Notes: generated from the letters alone by a model not told the origin. Positions 26,373 through 36,196 are shown, counted from the first letter of the stretch. The stretch is DNA of 41,681 bases from an uncultured Collinsella sp. (GCA_900757615.1 CAAEON010000040.1:1-41681); one strand, 5' to 3'. Numbers and translations: made by a program.

Positions 26373-28055
26373 CTACTTGCGACGAAGCAGCGCCGAGACC
26401 TCGGGCATCTTAAGGACGACGGCAAGGCCAAAGGTAACAGCAAGCGAGACGACACCCGCAACGCAAACGTAGCCAAGAGTAATCAGAATCGAGCCGCCAA
26501 GTGCCCCGACAAAGTGCTCAAGCGCCCACATGACGCCGGCGCCTGCGGCAGCACCCAGGCCACCGAGCAAAAGGCCAAAGAAACCGCCATGCAGGATAGA
26601 TTTGACCTGAAGGCCACGTAGACGACGACGCAGCCACCACAGCGAACAACCGACCAAGATCACGTAGTCAACGACATACGAAAGCGCGATTGCCGGCATA
26701 CCGAAGCCCAGCACAACGCCAAACAGCAGAACCGAGCCGGCCTGGCCGATGGCGGAATACAGGCAATAGCGGCTATAGGGCTTCATGTCGAGCAAGGCAG
26801 AGAAGCTCTTCTGCATCAACACGACCACGCCGTAGAGCGGCAGCGAGAACGCCAGGTAGACAAGGAACTCGGACACCAGCGCCACGCCGGACTCATCAAA
26901 CTTGCCGGCACAGTAAATCATGTTGAGCGGACGCGCGAAGACAATCAGGTACAACGCGAACGGAATCAGGAAGAACAGCATCTGGGCGACGCCACGCGAA
27001 ATGCCCGTGCGAACGCTGTCGTAATCCTTCTCCTGTGCGTCGTGAGAGAGCTCGGTATAGAGCGCCGTCGAAAGCGAGGCGGCAATCAGCGCGTAGGGCA
27101 GCGTGTACCACAGGCGCGCATAGGCGATGACGGAAGGGCCAGTCTCGGGCTGGACCACCAGCGCGGCAGCGTTGGTGATAGAAGTCGAGACAAACATGCA
27201 CACCGTGGCGAGCAGCGTCGGGATACCGAGCGCAATCGTCTGGCGCAGTGCGGGGTCCTTAAAGTCGATATGGATATGGGGATGCACGCCGTGCTTACCA
27301 AGCGCGGGGATCTGACATGCCATCTGAACAAAGACACCGAGGGTCGTACCGGCCGCAATCAAGATGATGCCGGCACGTTCGCCAAACTGTGCGGACACGG
27401 GCGCAAAACCCATAAAGCTCGCAATGACGATCACATTGTTGAGGACCGGGGCAAACGTCGACCAGAAGTAGTCGCGGTGTGCGTTGAGAACGCCCGAGAA
27501 CACCGAGCCCAAACCATAAAACAGAATCTGGATGGCAAAGAAACGGAACATGAACGCAGCGGTATCCATGCTGCCGCCGTCACCCGAAAGGAACGATTGC
27601 GTCCAAATAAAGCCCGGGGCGAACACGGTCCCCAGCAACGAAATGCCACCCAGCACCAAAAGCAGAATGCCGAGCAGGTTGCCCACATACTCGTTCGAGG
27701 CCTCGCGACCCTGCTCACGCCTCACGCCCATGTACACGGGCAAAAACGCCGTCACGAGCATGCCGCCCATCACGAGTTCGTAGAGCATATTGGGCAGGTT
27801 GTTGGCGACCTGATAGGAGGACGAGAGTAGCGACATGCCGATAGCGGCCGCCATTGCCCACGTGCGAATAAAACCGGTGACGCGAGACACGATGGTCAGG
27901 ATGGTCATAAGCCCGGCGGAACGACCAACCGTGGAGTAGTCCGACGAGCCCATGTCGTCAGTGTCATCTCGCGACGAAGAAGCTTCGGATGAGGGTGTCT
28001 GAGGCGCAGATTCTTTTGCAAAATGAGCTCCGCGCTTCAATTCTTCCTGCGGCAT
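26373..28055 (-). CDS. murJ: Lipid II flippase MurJ (MviN family)
   Basis: This 560-aa membrane protein has about 14 predicted helices and moves lipid II across the membrane for peptidoglycan synthesis. Family features include RTWAMAAAIGMS and the LPNMLYELVMGGML region (first helices), GSVFSGVLNAH and later polar residues lining the cavity. An acidic, Ser-rich N-terminal tail of about 45 residues precedes the first helix and is longer than in E. coli MurJ. It is 3 nt downstream of ybaK, with AGAGAGGA before its ATG, and abuts uvrC. Confidence 0.92.
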   Translation of the reverse strand: MPQEELKRGAHFAKESAPQTPSSEASSSRDDTDDMGSSDYSTVGRSAGLMTILTIVSRVTGFIRTWAMAAAIGMSLLSSSYQVANNLPNMLYELVMGGMLVTAFLPVYMGVRREQGREASNEYVGNLLGILLLVLGGISLLGTVFAPGFIWTQSFLSGDGGSMDTAAFMFRFFAIQILFYGLGSVFSGVLNAHRDYFWSTFAPVLNNVIVIASFMGFAPVSAQFGERAGIILIAAGTTLGVFVQMACQIPALGKHGVHPHIHIDFKDPALRQTIALGIPTLLATVCMFVSTSITNAAALVVQPETGPSVIAYARLWYTLPYALIAASLSTALYTELSHDAQEKDYDSVRTGISRGVAQMLFFLIPFALYLIVFARPLNMIYCAGKFDESGVALVSEFLVYLAFSLPLYGVVVLMQKSFSALLDMKPYSRYCLYSAIGQAGSVLLFGVVLGFGMPAIALSYVVDYVILVGCSLWWLRRRLRGLQVKSILHGGFFGLLLGGLGAAAGAGVMWALEHFVGALGGSILITLGYVCVAGVVSLAVTFGLAVVLKMPEVSALLRRK

Positions 28056-28058
28056 CGC

Positions 28059-28559
28059 TCAGTCCTCTCTCGTAATCGCGGCAACCGTCGCCCCGCAAAA
28101 TGCAATTAAATCATCGGGTGCAAGCTCGAGCTGATAACCACGCTTGCCTCCCGAAATAAAAATGGTATCCCAAAGGACACACGTCTCATCAATGAGCGTC
28201 CGGTAGCGTTTTTTCATACCGACCGGGCTGCAGCCGCCGCGAACGTAGCCAGTCGCCGCAAGCAAATCCTTCACATGCATCATGGCCAAGGACTTCTCCC
28301 CCGCGGCACGCGCGGCGGACTTTAGATCGAGCTCGTCGGCAACAGGGATGCAGCACACGACATAGTCGTTGGACGGTGTCACGCAGACCAAAGTCTTAAA
28401 TCCTTGACCGGGCTCCTCGCCAAGCTGCTCCGAAATCGCGACCCCCAGGCCCACCGACTCATCGCCATCGTCTTCGTACGTATGTAGAACATAGGAAATG
28501 CCGGCGCTTTCCAGCTCGCGCATCGCATTGGTTTTTGGCGTCTTTACAGCCTTTGCCAT
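28059..28559 (-). CDS. ybaK: Cys-tRNA(Pro) deacylase (YbaK/EbsC family)
   Basis: This 166-aa trans-editing enzyme hydrolyses Cys-tRNA(Pro) misacylated by prolyl-tRNA synthetase. It shows TNAMRELESAGISYVLHTY at the N-terminus, the conserved catalytic Lys in FKTLVC, GYVRGGCSPVGMKK and a C-terminal GKRGYQLELAPDDL. The longer frame to 28655 is rejected, because AAAGGA precedes the ATG at 28559 by 7 nt and the family starts there. Confidence 0.93.
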   Translation of the reverse strand: MAKAVKTPKTNAMRELESAGISYVLHTYEDDGDESVGLGVAISEQLGEEPGQGFKTLVCVTPSNDYVVCCIPVADELDLKSAARAAGEKSLAMMHVKDLLAATGYVRGGCSPVGMKKRYRTLIDETCVLWDTIFISGGKRGYQLELAPDDLIAFCGATVAAITRED

Positions 28560-28640
28560 GACATATCCTTTCCCTCGCATTCGGACGCAAGGATTAAGTA
28601 TATGTCCAATTCGGCTGCATACGTCACTTCGGCACAGCAA

Positions 28641-28671
28641 GCGCCATCGAATCACAAGGAGTCGATGGCGC
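28641..28671 (-). terminator. Hairpin after uvrA, probable terminator
   Basis: A perfect 10-bp stem (28641-28650 against 28662-28671) with an 11-nt loop lies 21 nt past the uvrA stop and is followed on the minus strand by TTGCTGT. The U-run is weak but the stem is strong. Confidence 0.65.
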
Positions 28672-28691
28672 CCATAAACTGAATCGCCTAT

Positions 28692-31571
28692 TTATTGAGC
28701 ATCAAGTTGAGCCTGACGCTCCCGGTCGCGCCTGAGCAACGGCGCCAAAAACTTGCCCGTATAACTCTGCGGACAGTCCGCAACCTGCTCCGGTGTGCCC
28801 GAAACCACGACGGTTCCGCCGCCGTTACCGCCCTCGGGACCCATATCGATCAGGCGGTCGGCAACCTTGATGACATCAAGGTTGTGTTCAATCACCAGCA
28901 CCGTGTTGCCCGCATCGACCAAGCGCTGTAGCACATCGAGCAGCTGGCGGACGTCCTCAAAATGAAGGCCGGTCGTCGGCTCGTCCAAAATATAGAACGT
29001 CTTGCCCGTCTGGCGTCGATGAAGCTCCTTAGCGAGCTTCACACGCTGCGCCTCGCCGCCCGAGAGCGTCGTGGCGGGCTGGCCTAGGCTCACGTAGCCC
29101 AAGCCTACATCGTACAGCGTCTGGAGTTTGCGCTTAATCTGCGGGATATTCCCAAAGAAGGCCAGCGCCTCGGTGACGCTCATGTCTAGCACGTCCGAGA
29201 TGGTCTTGCCACGGTAGGTGACCTCGAGTGTCTCGCGGTTGTAGCGTTTACCGCCGCAAACTTCGCAAGGAACGTAGATATCGGGAAGGAAGTGCATCTC
29301 GATCTTGATCTGTCCGTCGCCCTTGCACGCCTCACAGCGCCCGCCACTCACATTAAAGGAGAAACGACCCGGCGAGTAGCCGCGCGCCTTCGACTCCGGC
29401 GTACTCGCAAACAGCGCGCGAAGATCATCCCACAGGCCGATATAGGTAGCAGGGTTGGAACGCGGCGTGCGGCCAATCGGAGACTGGTCGATATCAATAA
29501 CCTTATCGATACACTCGATGCCCTCGATTTTCTTATACGGACCCACAGGGCGCGTCGAACGGTGAATGGCATTCGTAAGGGCAGGCGCAATGGTATCGGT
29601 AACCAGGGAGCTCTTGCCCGATCCCGACACGCCGGTAACAACCGTAAGCGTACCAAACTCGATCTTGGCAGTAACGTTTTTGAGGTTGTTGGCTCGAGCG
29701 CCCGTAATTTTAAGGCAGCCACGACCGGGCTTGCGCCGTTCATCAGGCACCCGGATCATTCGTTTGCCGGTCAGATAAGCGCCCGTCATCGACTCAGGAC
29801 AAGCCATGATATCGGCAGGCGTTCCCGCCGCGACTACGTGTCCGCCGTTGACGCCGGCACCGGGCCCCATGTCGATCACGTAGTCGGCGGCACGGATTGT
29901 ATCCTCGTCGTGTTCGACAACGATAACGGTATTGCCGATATCGCGCAGGCGCTCGAGCGTCTTGATCAGGCGCTCGTTGTCACGCTGATGAAGACCAATC
30001 GAGGGCTCATCCAGAATATAGAGCACGCCCATGAGACCCGCGCCGATCTGCGTTGCCAGGCGAATACGCTGCGCCTCGCCACCAGAAAGCGTCGCCGAGG
30101 CACGATCGAGCGTCAGATAGTCGAGTCCAACATCGACCAGAAAACGCAAGCGCTCCAGGATTTCCTTGACGATGCGCCCGCCGATAAACTGTTGGCGCTC
30201 GGTGAGCTCCAGGCCCTCAAAAAACTCGAGCGACTCACGGCACGACAGGCAACAAACCTCGTAAATGGACTTGCCGCCCACGGTGACGGCGAGCATCTCA
30301 GGGCGCAAACGAGCGCCGTGGCAGCTCGAGCACGGTTCCTCGCGAATGTACTTTTCCAAGCGCGCCTTGGTGTTCTCGTTCGTCGTCTCGGTATAGCGTT
30401 CGTACAGGATATTGCGAACGCCCGAAAACTTGGTATCCCACTGGCTGCGACGTCCGTCGAGCTTTTGGTAGTCGACCGAGATCTTCGTATCGCCCAGGCC
30501 ATCCAAGAATGCACGACGCACGCGAGGGGGCAAGTCCTCCCACGGCGTATCGGTGCTCACCTTAAAGTGTTTGCAGACCGCAGCAAAAATCTGCGGATAG
30601 TAGTTCGAATTGCCAAACAGGCTACCAAAGACTCCGTCGGCAATGGACTTCGAGGGGTCCTCGATCAGCGCCTCGGCATCAACGGTTTTCTTAAAGCCCA
30701 GGCCGTCGCACTCAGGACATGCGCCATAGGGAGCGTTGAACGAAAAATCACGCGGCTGAAGATCGTCAATGGAGTGACCATGCTCCGGGCACGCCAAGGC
30801 CAACGAATACTCCAGCAGCTCGCCCTCGGTCCCCTCGGGAGCATCACGATCGGGCAGCATGTACACGTTTACATTGCCGTGAGCCAGCGCGGTCGCCTGC
30901 TCAACAGACTCGGCGATACGGCCCAGAGAGTTCTCACGGATCACGATGCGATCGACCACGACCTCGATATCGTGCTTGAACTTCTTGTCCAGATCGATCG
31001 GATCGTCGAGCGAGCGCACTTCACCGTCGACACGCACGCGGCTAAAGCCCTCGGCGCGAAGGTCCTCAAACAGTTTGGTGTACTCGCCTTTTCGCCCGCG
31101 CACCACCGGTGCCAGCACAAACGCGCGACGGCCCTCCCCCGCCGCCAAGACCTTGTCGGCAACCTGGTCGGTCGTCTGACGCTCAATGACGCGGCCGCAT
31201 TCGGAACAGTGCGGGGTGCCCACACGGGCGAACAGCAGGCGCAGATAGTCATAAATCTCGGTTACGGTGCCAACCGTCGAGCGAGGGTTTTTAGACGTCG
31301 TCTTTTGGTCGATCGACACCGCCGGCGAAAGGCCGTCGATTGAATCCAAGTCGGGTTTGTCCATCTGGCCCAAGAACTGGCGCGCATAGCTCGAAAGACT
31401 CTCGACGTATCGACGCTGGCCCTCGGCATAGATAGTGTCAAATGCCAGCGAACTCTTGCCCGAGCCAGAAAGACCGGTAATGACCACGAGTTGGTCACGC
31501 GGAATGGAAACATCGATATCACGGAGGTTGTGCTCACGAGCGCCGCGAATAACGATAGAAGAATCAGACAT
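28692..31571 (-). CDS. uvrA: Excinuclease ABC subunit A
   Basis: This 959-aa DNA-damage sensor has two ABC ATPase modules. Walker A sequences are GLSGSGKS at 33-40 and GVSGSGKSS in the second half, with two LSGGEAQR signatures. The first zinc module reads CPEH...CPEC, with His in place of one Cys, a variation also known in other actinobacterial UvrA proteins; the second is CEAC...CEVC. UvrA loads UvrB at lesions. The start at 31571 has AAGGAG 5 nt upstream; the extension to 31637 runs through the promoter. A LexA-box-like site lies about 62 nt before the ATG. Confidence 0.97.
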   Translation of the reverse strand: MSDSSIVIRGAREHNLRDIDVSIPRDQLVVITGLSGSGKSSLAFDTIYAEGQRRYVESLSSYARQFLGQMDKPDLDSIDGLSPAVSIDQKTTSKNPRSTVGTVTEIYDYLRLLFARVGTPHCSECGRVIERQTTDQVADKVLAAGEGRRAFVLAPVVRGRKGEYTKLFEDLRAEGFSRVRVDGEVRSLDDPIDLDKKFKHDIEVVVDRIVIRENSLGRIAESVEQATALAHGNVNVYMLPDRDAPEGTEGELLEYSLALACPEHGHSIDDLQPRDFSFNAPYGACPECDGLGFKKTVDAEALIEDPSKSIADGVFGSLFGNSNYYPQIFAAVCKHFKVSTDTPWEDLPPRVRRAFLDGLGDTKISVDYQKLDGRRSQWDTKFSGVRNILYERYTETTNENTKARLEKYIREEPCSSCHGARLRPEMLAVTVGGKSIYEVCCLSCRESLEFFEGLELTERQQFIGGRIVKEILERLRFLVDVGLDYLTLDRASATLSGGEAQRIRLATQIGAGLMGVLYILDEPSIGLHQRDNERLIKTLERLRDIGNTVIVVEHDEDTIRAADYVIDMGPGAGVNGGHVVAAGTPADIMACPESMTGAYLTGKRMIRVPDERRKPGRGCLKITGARANNLKNVTAKIEFGTLTVVTGVSGSGKSSLVTDTIAPALTNAIHRSTRPVGPYKKIEGIECIDKVIDIDQSPIGRTPRSNPATYIGLWDDLRALFASTPESKARGYSPGRFSFNVSGGRCEACKGDGQIKIEMHFLPDIYVPCEVCGGKRYNRETLEVTYRGKTISDVLDMSVTEALAFFGNIPQIKRKLQTLYDVGLGYVSLGQPATTLSGGEAQRVKLAKELHRRQTGKTFYILDEPTTGLHFEDVRQLLDVLQRLVDAGNTVLVIEHNLDVIKVADRLIDMGPEGGNGGGTVVVSGTPEQVADCPQSYTGKFLAPLLRRDRERQAQLDAQ

Positions 31572-31614
31572 GGAAGCTCCTTGCCTCCTATTGCATCGAA
31601 TCATACTGCTGATG

Positions 31615-31620
31615 AGTTTA
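31615..31620 (-). promoter_or_regulatory. Possible -10 element of uvrA
   Basis: The minus strand reads TAAACT 44 nt before the uvrA ATG. The position of the -35 region coincides with the LexA-box-like site, which would fit repression. Confidence 0.35.
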
Positions 31621-31632
31621 GCGCACTCGACG

Positions 31633-31646
31633 CGCACAGATGTTCG
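31633..31646 (-). promoter_or_regulatory. LexA (SOS) box-like site upstream of uvrA
   Basis: On the minus strand the sequence is CGAACATCTGTGCG. This matches the Gram-positive SOS box CGAAC-N4-GTTCG at 9 of 10 defined positions (one T to G change). uvrA is a classic SOS gene, which supports the call. lexA is not in the window. Confidence 0.6.
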
Positions 31647-31764
31647 TAATACAAGATTCGCAGACCTTTAGCTTTGCGTATCGGGTGCTTTGTTTCTCGA
31701 AATGCCGTGGAAAGGTTACAGTAATCTAATACTGAACTTAATTTGCCGTAACAGAGGAACGTCC

Positions 31765-33918
31765 ATGACCGAAGATATCCCCCTTGAAATCACTTCGAGC
31801 GACATGGCCAATCTGCCCATATTCATCGCCGTCCTTATCGTGGCCATCGTCGTGGTGCGCGTATATTTTTCAATCAAACACAATGAAAAGCCGCCCATTG
31901 CCCGCGTCTTTTGGTGCGCGACGCTCCTCATCCCGCTCGGCGTGGTAGCTGCATGGATTACGAATCAATTGCTCGTAAATGAGGACAGTTCCCTATGGGT
32001 CCTTTCTTATTCGGCGCTCGGTGCTGCCGCCGTCATACTTCTTGTCGAACCCTTGGTTTCGGGACTTATCGACCAAACCGATCTTGCGACGGGAACGGTT
32101 GCCTGTATTTGCCGTGACATCCTTGTCATCGCCGCTGTTTCAGCGCTCTCGTTCGTTTCACTCGAAATTGCCTGTAACGAAACGTTCTATCGCATTCCCG
32201 CCAACTCATTCGGGTTTTCCGTCGGGCTGCTCGCGACGGTTCTGCTCTCCCTTTATTTGCTGGGACAGCGTCATGGAGGCGTCATGGCCCTCGTGCCCGT
32301 CGCCTGTTGCATCCTTGGCATTGCCGAGCACTTCGTCATAACGTTTAAAGGCGAGGCCATCCTGCCAAGCGATATCTTGGCCCTTGGCACCGCAATGGAA
32401 GTGAGCGAGGGATACGAGTTTACCTTTACCGCCGGAATCGTAACCTCTCTAGCCCTGCTGGAGATTTCCCTGGGGCTTCTTTCGCTTATCCGACCGAGAA
32501 AGCTCCGTACACCCACCCATGTCTTCCCCGCAATCGCCGCCAACCTCTGCGCTTTTCTGCTCGTGACCGTTGTGGGGCTCTCGGGCTTTTCCAGCATCGA
32601 CTTGGAGCAGGCGCTGAATTTTGGATTTGACCGTTGGCAGCCCATCACCACGTATGCGTCTCAGGGTTTTATCACTTCGTTCACCGAAATGGTCAACGAG
32701 TTGCCCATTGAGAAGCCCGAAGACTATACGCCCGATGAGGCGCAGAGCATCGAGCAGGAGCTCGCCGCCACCTACGACAGCACGTATGGCTCGAGCGAGC
32801 AGCGCGCGGCGGCCGTTGCCCAGTTCAATGAAATCAAGCCGACGATTGTTGCCGTCATGAACGAGAGTTTTAGCGACCTTTCGTGCTTTGAGCAGCTCCA
32901 GGCGGCCGGGTACACCGGCCCCGCATTCTACAACTCGCTTCCCGACACACTTGTTCGCGGCACCATGCTCGCTTCGGTCGCCGGTGGCGGAACGGCGAAC
33001 TCCGAATTCGAATTTTTGACCGGAGCGACAACGGCCTTTGTCGGATTAGGCAAAATCCCCTATCAGCTATATCAGATGAATGGCGTCAACAGCCTGGCAA
33101 AGGACCTTAAGGAGCTTGGGTATACCGCCACCGCTATGCACCCGCAAAACCCCGTCAACTACCATCGAGATAAAATCTATCAGCAGCTGGGCTTTGGAGA
33201 CTTTCTTTCAATCGGCGATTTCGAAGGTGCGCCCTGTTACCATGCCGGCGTATGCGACTACGCCACCTACGACAAGATACTCGACCTGCTTAGAACCGAC
33301 GAAGCCCCACAGTTCATCTTTGACGTCACGATGCAAAATCACGGCGGCTACGACTATGGCACCGTTCCCGCCGAGGAGCTGACAAACTATTGGGTCGAGG
33401 GAGCCAGCGAGGGTGCCAATAGCGCGCTCAACACCTATCTTACCTGCATCAACGCATCCGACCGGGACCTCGAGTACTTTATCAACGAGCTCCGCAATAT
33501 CGGCAGACCGGTTGTCCTTGTCTTTTTTGGCGACCATCAGCCGAGCGCCGCAACGACTCTCAACGACGAGCTGTACCCTCAGGAAGATACGGCAAGCCAC
33601 GCTTTCCGTATCTATCAGTCAACATATTTCGTCTGGGCTAACTATGAAATCGCCGGCGATACCGAGCTCAACGTCTACGACACCGTCGGGGCAAACGAGA
33701 TTGCAGCCATTACCCTTAATAAGATCGGCGCCCCGCTCACCGACTATCAAAAGGCTCTGCTAGCAACAAGGTCAGATGTGCCCACCATCAATGTCGCCGG
33801 CTACCTTGGTGCCGACGGGCTGCGCTACGACTTGGAATCTGAAGACAGCCCATACGCCTCGACGATCGACAAGCTGCAGCGCATGCAATACCTCGAGTTC
33901 GCCAGCAAAGTTCAGTAA
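31765..33918 (+). CDS. LTA synthase-like phosphoglycerol transferase (sulfatase-fold membrane protein)
   Basis: This 717-aa protein has an N-terminal membrane region with several helices (about 18-37, 48-70, 80-100, 118-137, 150-167, 175-195, 222-243, 255-275) and an extracellular alkaline-phosphatase/sulfatase domain from about 355. Catalytic features of LtaS-type enzymes are visible: E367 (MNES), nucleophile T410 in GGGTANSEFEFLTG, H526 in MQNHGGYD, and metal ligands D590-H591 in FFGDHQPS. It probably transfers glycerol phosphate or a related group to a cell-surface glycan or glycolipid. The helix count is higher than in S. aureus LtaS. The start at 31765 has AGAGGA upstream. It is divergent from uvrA. 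Confidence 0.85.
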   Translation: MTEDIPLEITSSDMANLPIFIAVLIVAIVVVRVYFSIKHNEKPPIARVFWCATLLIPLGVVAAWITNQLLVNEDSSLWVLSYSALGAAAVILLVEPLVSGLIDQTDLATGTVACICRDILVIAAVSALSFVSLEIACNETFYRIPANSFGFSVGLLATVLLSLYLLGQRHGGVMALVPVACCILGIAEHFVITFKGEAILPSDILALGTAMEVSEGYEFTFTAGIVTSLALLEISLGLLSLIRPRKLRTPTHVFPAIAANLCAFLLVTVVGLSGFSSIDLEQALNFGFDRWQPITTYASQGFITSFTEMVNELPIEKPEDYTPDEAQSIEQELAATYDSTYGSSEQRAAAVAQFNEIKPTIVAVMNESFSDLSCFEQLQAAGYTGPAFYNSLPDTLVRGTMLASVAGGGTANSEFEFLTGATTAFVGLGKIPYQLYQMNGVNSLAKDLKELGYTATAMHPQNPVNYHRDKIYQQLGFGDFLSIGDFEGAPCYHAGVCDYATYDKILDLLRTDEAPQFIFDVTMQNHGGYDYGTVPAEELTNYWVEGASEGANSALNTYLTCINASDRDLEYFINELRNIGRPVVLVFFGDHQPSAATTLNDELYPQEDTASHAFRIYQSTYFVWANYEIAGDTELNVYDTVGANEIAAITLNKIGAPLTDYQKALLATRSDVPTINVAGYLGADGLRYDLESEDSPYASTIDKLQRMQYLEFASKVQ

Positions 33919-33978
33919 GCCCGCCCATTCGCTTGGACCCATCGTATTGCAAGCACGCTCGGCCCAAATGCATCGCAA

Positions 33979-34008
33979 ATGACTCCCGCTCGCAAACGAG
34001 GGTACAAT
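33979..34008 (+). promoter_or_regulatory. Probable promoter of the mrp-like gene
   Basis: ATGACT (33979-33984) and TACAAT (34003-34008) are 18 nt apart. The -10 matches the consensus at 5/6 positions, 56 nt before the ATG. Confidence 0.5.
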
Positions 34009-34063
34009 GACGCTCGTGTCACACCACGGGGCCCCGGCCCCAACATATACAAAGGAGTCATAC

Positions 34064-34894
34064 ATGGGTTGCGAGCACGCACAGGCCGCCGGCGGACAAA
34101 CGTCGCCGTCGCAATTTGAGGAGAACACGCTGTCCGAGGTCAAACGCGTCATCGCCGTGCTTTCCGGCAAGGGCGGTGTCGGCAAGTCGTTTGTCACCGG
34201 TGCCATCGCCACCGAGCTTGCCCGTCACGGCCACAAGGTCGGCGTCCTCGATGCCGACATCACCGGTCCCTCTATCCCCAAGATGTTCGGCATGAGCGGA
34301 CGCCACGTCCATGCCCTTGGCAACCTTATGCTGCCCGAAATCTCCGAGCACGGCGTCAAGGTCATGAGCTCCAACCTTCTGCTCCAAAACGAGACCGACC
34401 CCGTCCTTTGGCGCGGTCCGGTCATCGCAGGCGCCATTAGGCAGTTCTGGAGCGAGACCTCGTGGGGCCCCATCGACTACCTGCTGGTCGACATGCCTCC
34501 GGGAACAGGCGACGTCGCGCTCACCGTCTTCCAGTCGCTGCCCGTCGACGGCATCGTCATCGTCACGAGCCCGCAGGATCTGGTCTCGATGATCGTCGCC
34601 AAGGCGGTCAACATGGCCGAGAAGATGAACGTCCCCATTCTGGGCATTGTCGAGAACATGAGCTATATTGAGTGTCCCGACTGCGGCAAGAAGATCGAGG
34701 TCTTTGGCAAGAGCAAGCTCCCCGAGGTCGCAGAGCGCTATAACCTCGACATCTTGGGCACGCTTCCCATTAATCCGGCACTCGCCGAGGCCTGCGATAA
34801 GGGCGAGGTCGAGACCGCACTGCCCGATGGCATGTTGCCCAAGGCAGTCTCTGCCGTCGAGGCCATTACCCCGCACGAGACCGACGAGGCCTAA
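34064..34894 (+). CDS. mrp: Mrp/ApbC/Nbp35-family Fe-S cluster carrier ATPase
   Basis: This 276-aa P-loop protein of the MinD/Mrp family has a deviant Walker A SGKGGVGKS at 34-42, switch DADITGPS, the Walker B region LLVDMPPGTGD (140-150) and a CxxC pair (C204, C207 in IECPDCGK) that bridges a Fe-S cluster between two subunits. It helps deliver clusters to target apoproteins. The short N-terminus starts MGCEHAQ and lacks both the MIP18-like domain of long Mrp proteins and the four-Cys motif of Nbp35. AAAGGAG lies 6 nt before the ATG at 34064. The oxidoreductase gene follows without a gap. Confidence 0.92.
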   Translation: MGCEHAQAAGGQTSPSQFEENTLSEVKRVIAVLSGKGGVGKSFVTGAIATELARHGHKVGVLDADITGPSIPKMFGMSGRHVHALGNLMLPEISEHGVKVMSSNLLLQNETDPVLWRGPVIAGAIRQFWSETSWGPIDYLLVDMPPGTGDVALTVFQSLPVDGIVIVTSPQDLVSMIVAKAVNMAEKMNVPILGIVENMSYIECPDCGKKIEVFGKSKLPEVAERYNLDILGTLPINPALAEACDKGEVETALPDGMLPKAVSAVEAITPHETDEA

Positions 34895-36166
34895 GTGAAC
34901 ACGAGCGCCTTCTATGACGTCCTGGTAATCGGCGGCGGGGCTTCAGGCCTCGCCGCCGCCATTACGGCCGCACGTGCTGGCAAAAGCGTCTGCATCGTTG
35001 AGCGCGATGTCGCCTGCGGCCTTAAGCTCCTTGCGACCGGTAACGGCCGCTGCAACCTCTCCAACGAATCGATTGATCCTCAGCGGTATAACCACCCCGC
35101 ATTCATCGAATCCGTCATGGGCCCCCAACCCGAACAAGAGCTTATGGGTTTCTTCTCCTCGCTGGGCATCATGACAACCTCCGAGGAAGGCCGGCTGTAC
35201 CCGCGCTCCCTTCGCGCAGAATCGGTGCGCGACGCGCTTCTCAACGTTTGCGACCGCCTAGGTATCGCCTTAATCTGCGGAGCCAACGTTGCCTCGGCGC
35301 ACAAAGCTTCCGAAGGCTGGACACTCCAAATAGACCGTCCAGCGCGGGCACTCAAGGCAAAAAAGCACGACGACCGAAAATCGGAGCTCCGCTCGCTTCG
35401 GAAAGCGCTCGCCGATGTCCCTCGCAAGAACGAGGCCCTGGAGGCACATGCCGTAATTATCGCCACGGGTAGCAACCCCACCGGTATCGCCGATACGTTT
35501 CGCCTCCCCCTCACTTCGCTGCGCCCCATCCTCTGCCCCGTATCGGCAACGGTCGTCGGCGATCGGGCGGCACTCAAGACGTTGGATGGCCTGCGCGTCC
35601 GCGCCCGCTTGACGCTCGCCCGCAATCATAATGAGCTCTGGCACGAAGACGGCGAAGTGCTGTTTCGAACCTTCGGTATCTCGGGCGTCGCTGTCTTCAA
35701 CCTCTCCCGTCGTATCCAGCGCGGCGATACGATCCTGCTCGACGTTTTCCCCGACCTCTCTAAAGACGAGTTGCTCGATATGCTTAACCGGCGCGTTGAG
35801 CTGCTCGGCGGCTTTTCGCCCCACGATCCCCGTTGGCTCGACGGCATGCTCGCCCCGCAACTCTCCCGCGTCGTCTGCACAGCGTTCGAGCAGTGCCATC
35901 CAGGCTCCAACGATGTCATCCACCTGGTCTCGATCCTCAAGCACTTTAAGTTACTCGTCGAGGGAACAGCCGAGGAGCGCTCAGCACAGGTCACGCGTGG
36001 TGGCATATCTGTCGAGAGCATCTCAACACCCAGCCTACGCGCGCACAGCGTTGTCGACGCCCCGCTTTACGTCTGCGGTGAAGCGCTCGACATCGACGCC
36101 GATTGCGGAGGCTTTAACCTTGCGTGGGCCTGGATCTCGGGCATTCGCGCTGCAAGCAGCCTGTAG
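34895..36166 (+). CDS. NAD(P)/FAD-dependent oxidoreductase, HI0933/BaiN-like family
   Basis: This 423-aa flavoprotein has an N-terminal FAD-binding Rossmann motif VIGGGASGLAAA (11-22), the family stretch LLATGNGRCNLSN, an inserted domain with SLRPILCPVSA, and a C-terminal LYVCGEALDIDADCGGFNLAWAW region that closes the FAD site. Family members include BaiN, implicated in gut-bacterial bile acid reduction, but most have no proven substrate, so no specific reaction is assigned. A basic insert around 150-185 is species-variable. The GTG start follows the mrp stop immediately, so the two are coupled. Confidence 0.85.
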   Translation: MNTSAFYDVLVIGGGASGLAAAITAARAGKSVCIVERDVACGLKLLATGNGRCNLSNESIDPQRYNHPAFIESVMGPQPEQELMGFFSSLGIMTTSEEGRLYPRSLRAESVRDALLNVCDRLGIALICGANVASAHKASEGWTLQIDRPARALKAKKHDDRKSELRSLRKALADVPRKNEALEAHAVIIATGSNPTGIADTFRLPLTSLRPILCPVSATVVGDRAALKTLDGLRVRARLTLARNHNELWHEDGEVLFRTFGISGVAVFNLSRRIQRGDTILLDVFPDLSKDELLDMLNRRVELLGGFSPHDPRWLDGMLAPQLSRVVCTAFEQCHPGSNDVIHLVSILKHFKLLVEGTAEERSAQVTRGGISVESISTPSLRAHSVVDAPLYVCGEALDIDADCGGFNLAWAWISGIRAASSL

Positions 36167-36196
36167 CCGCGCAGTCTATAATCAAAAACGCATTCG

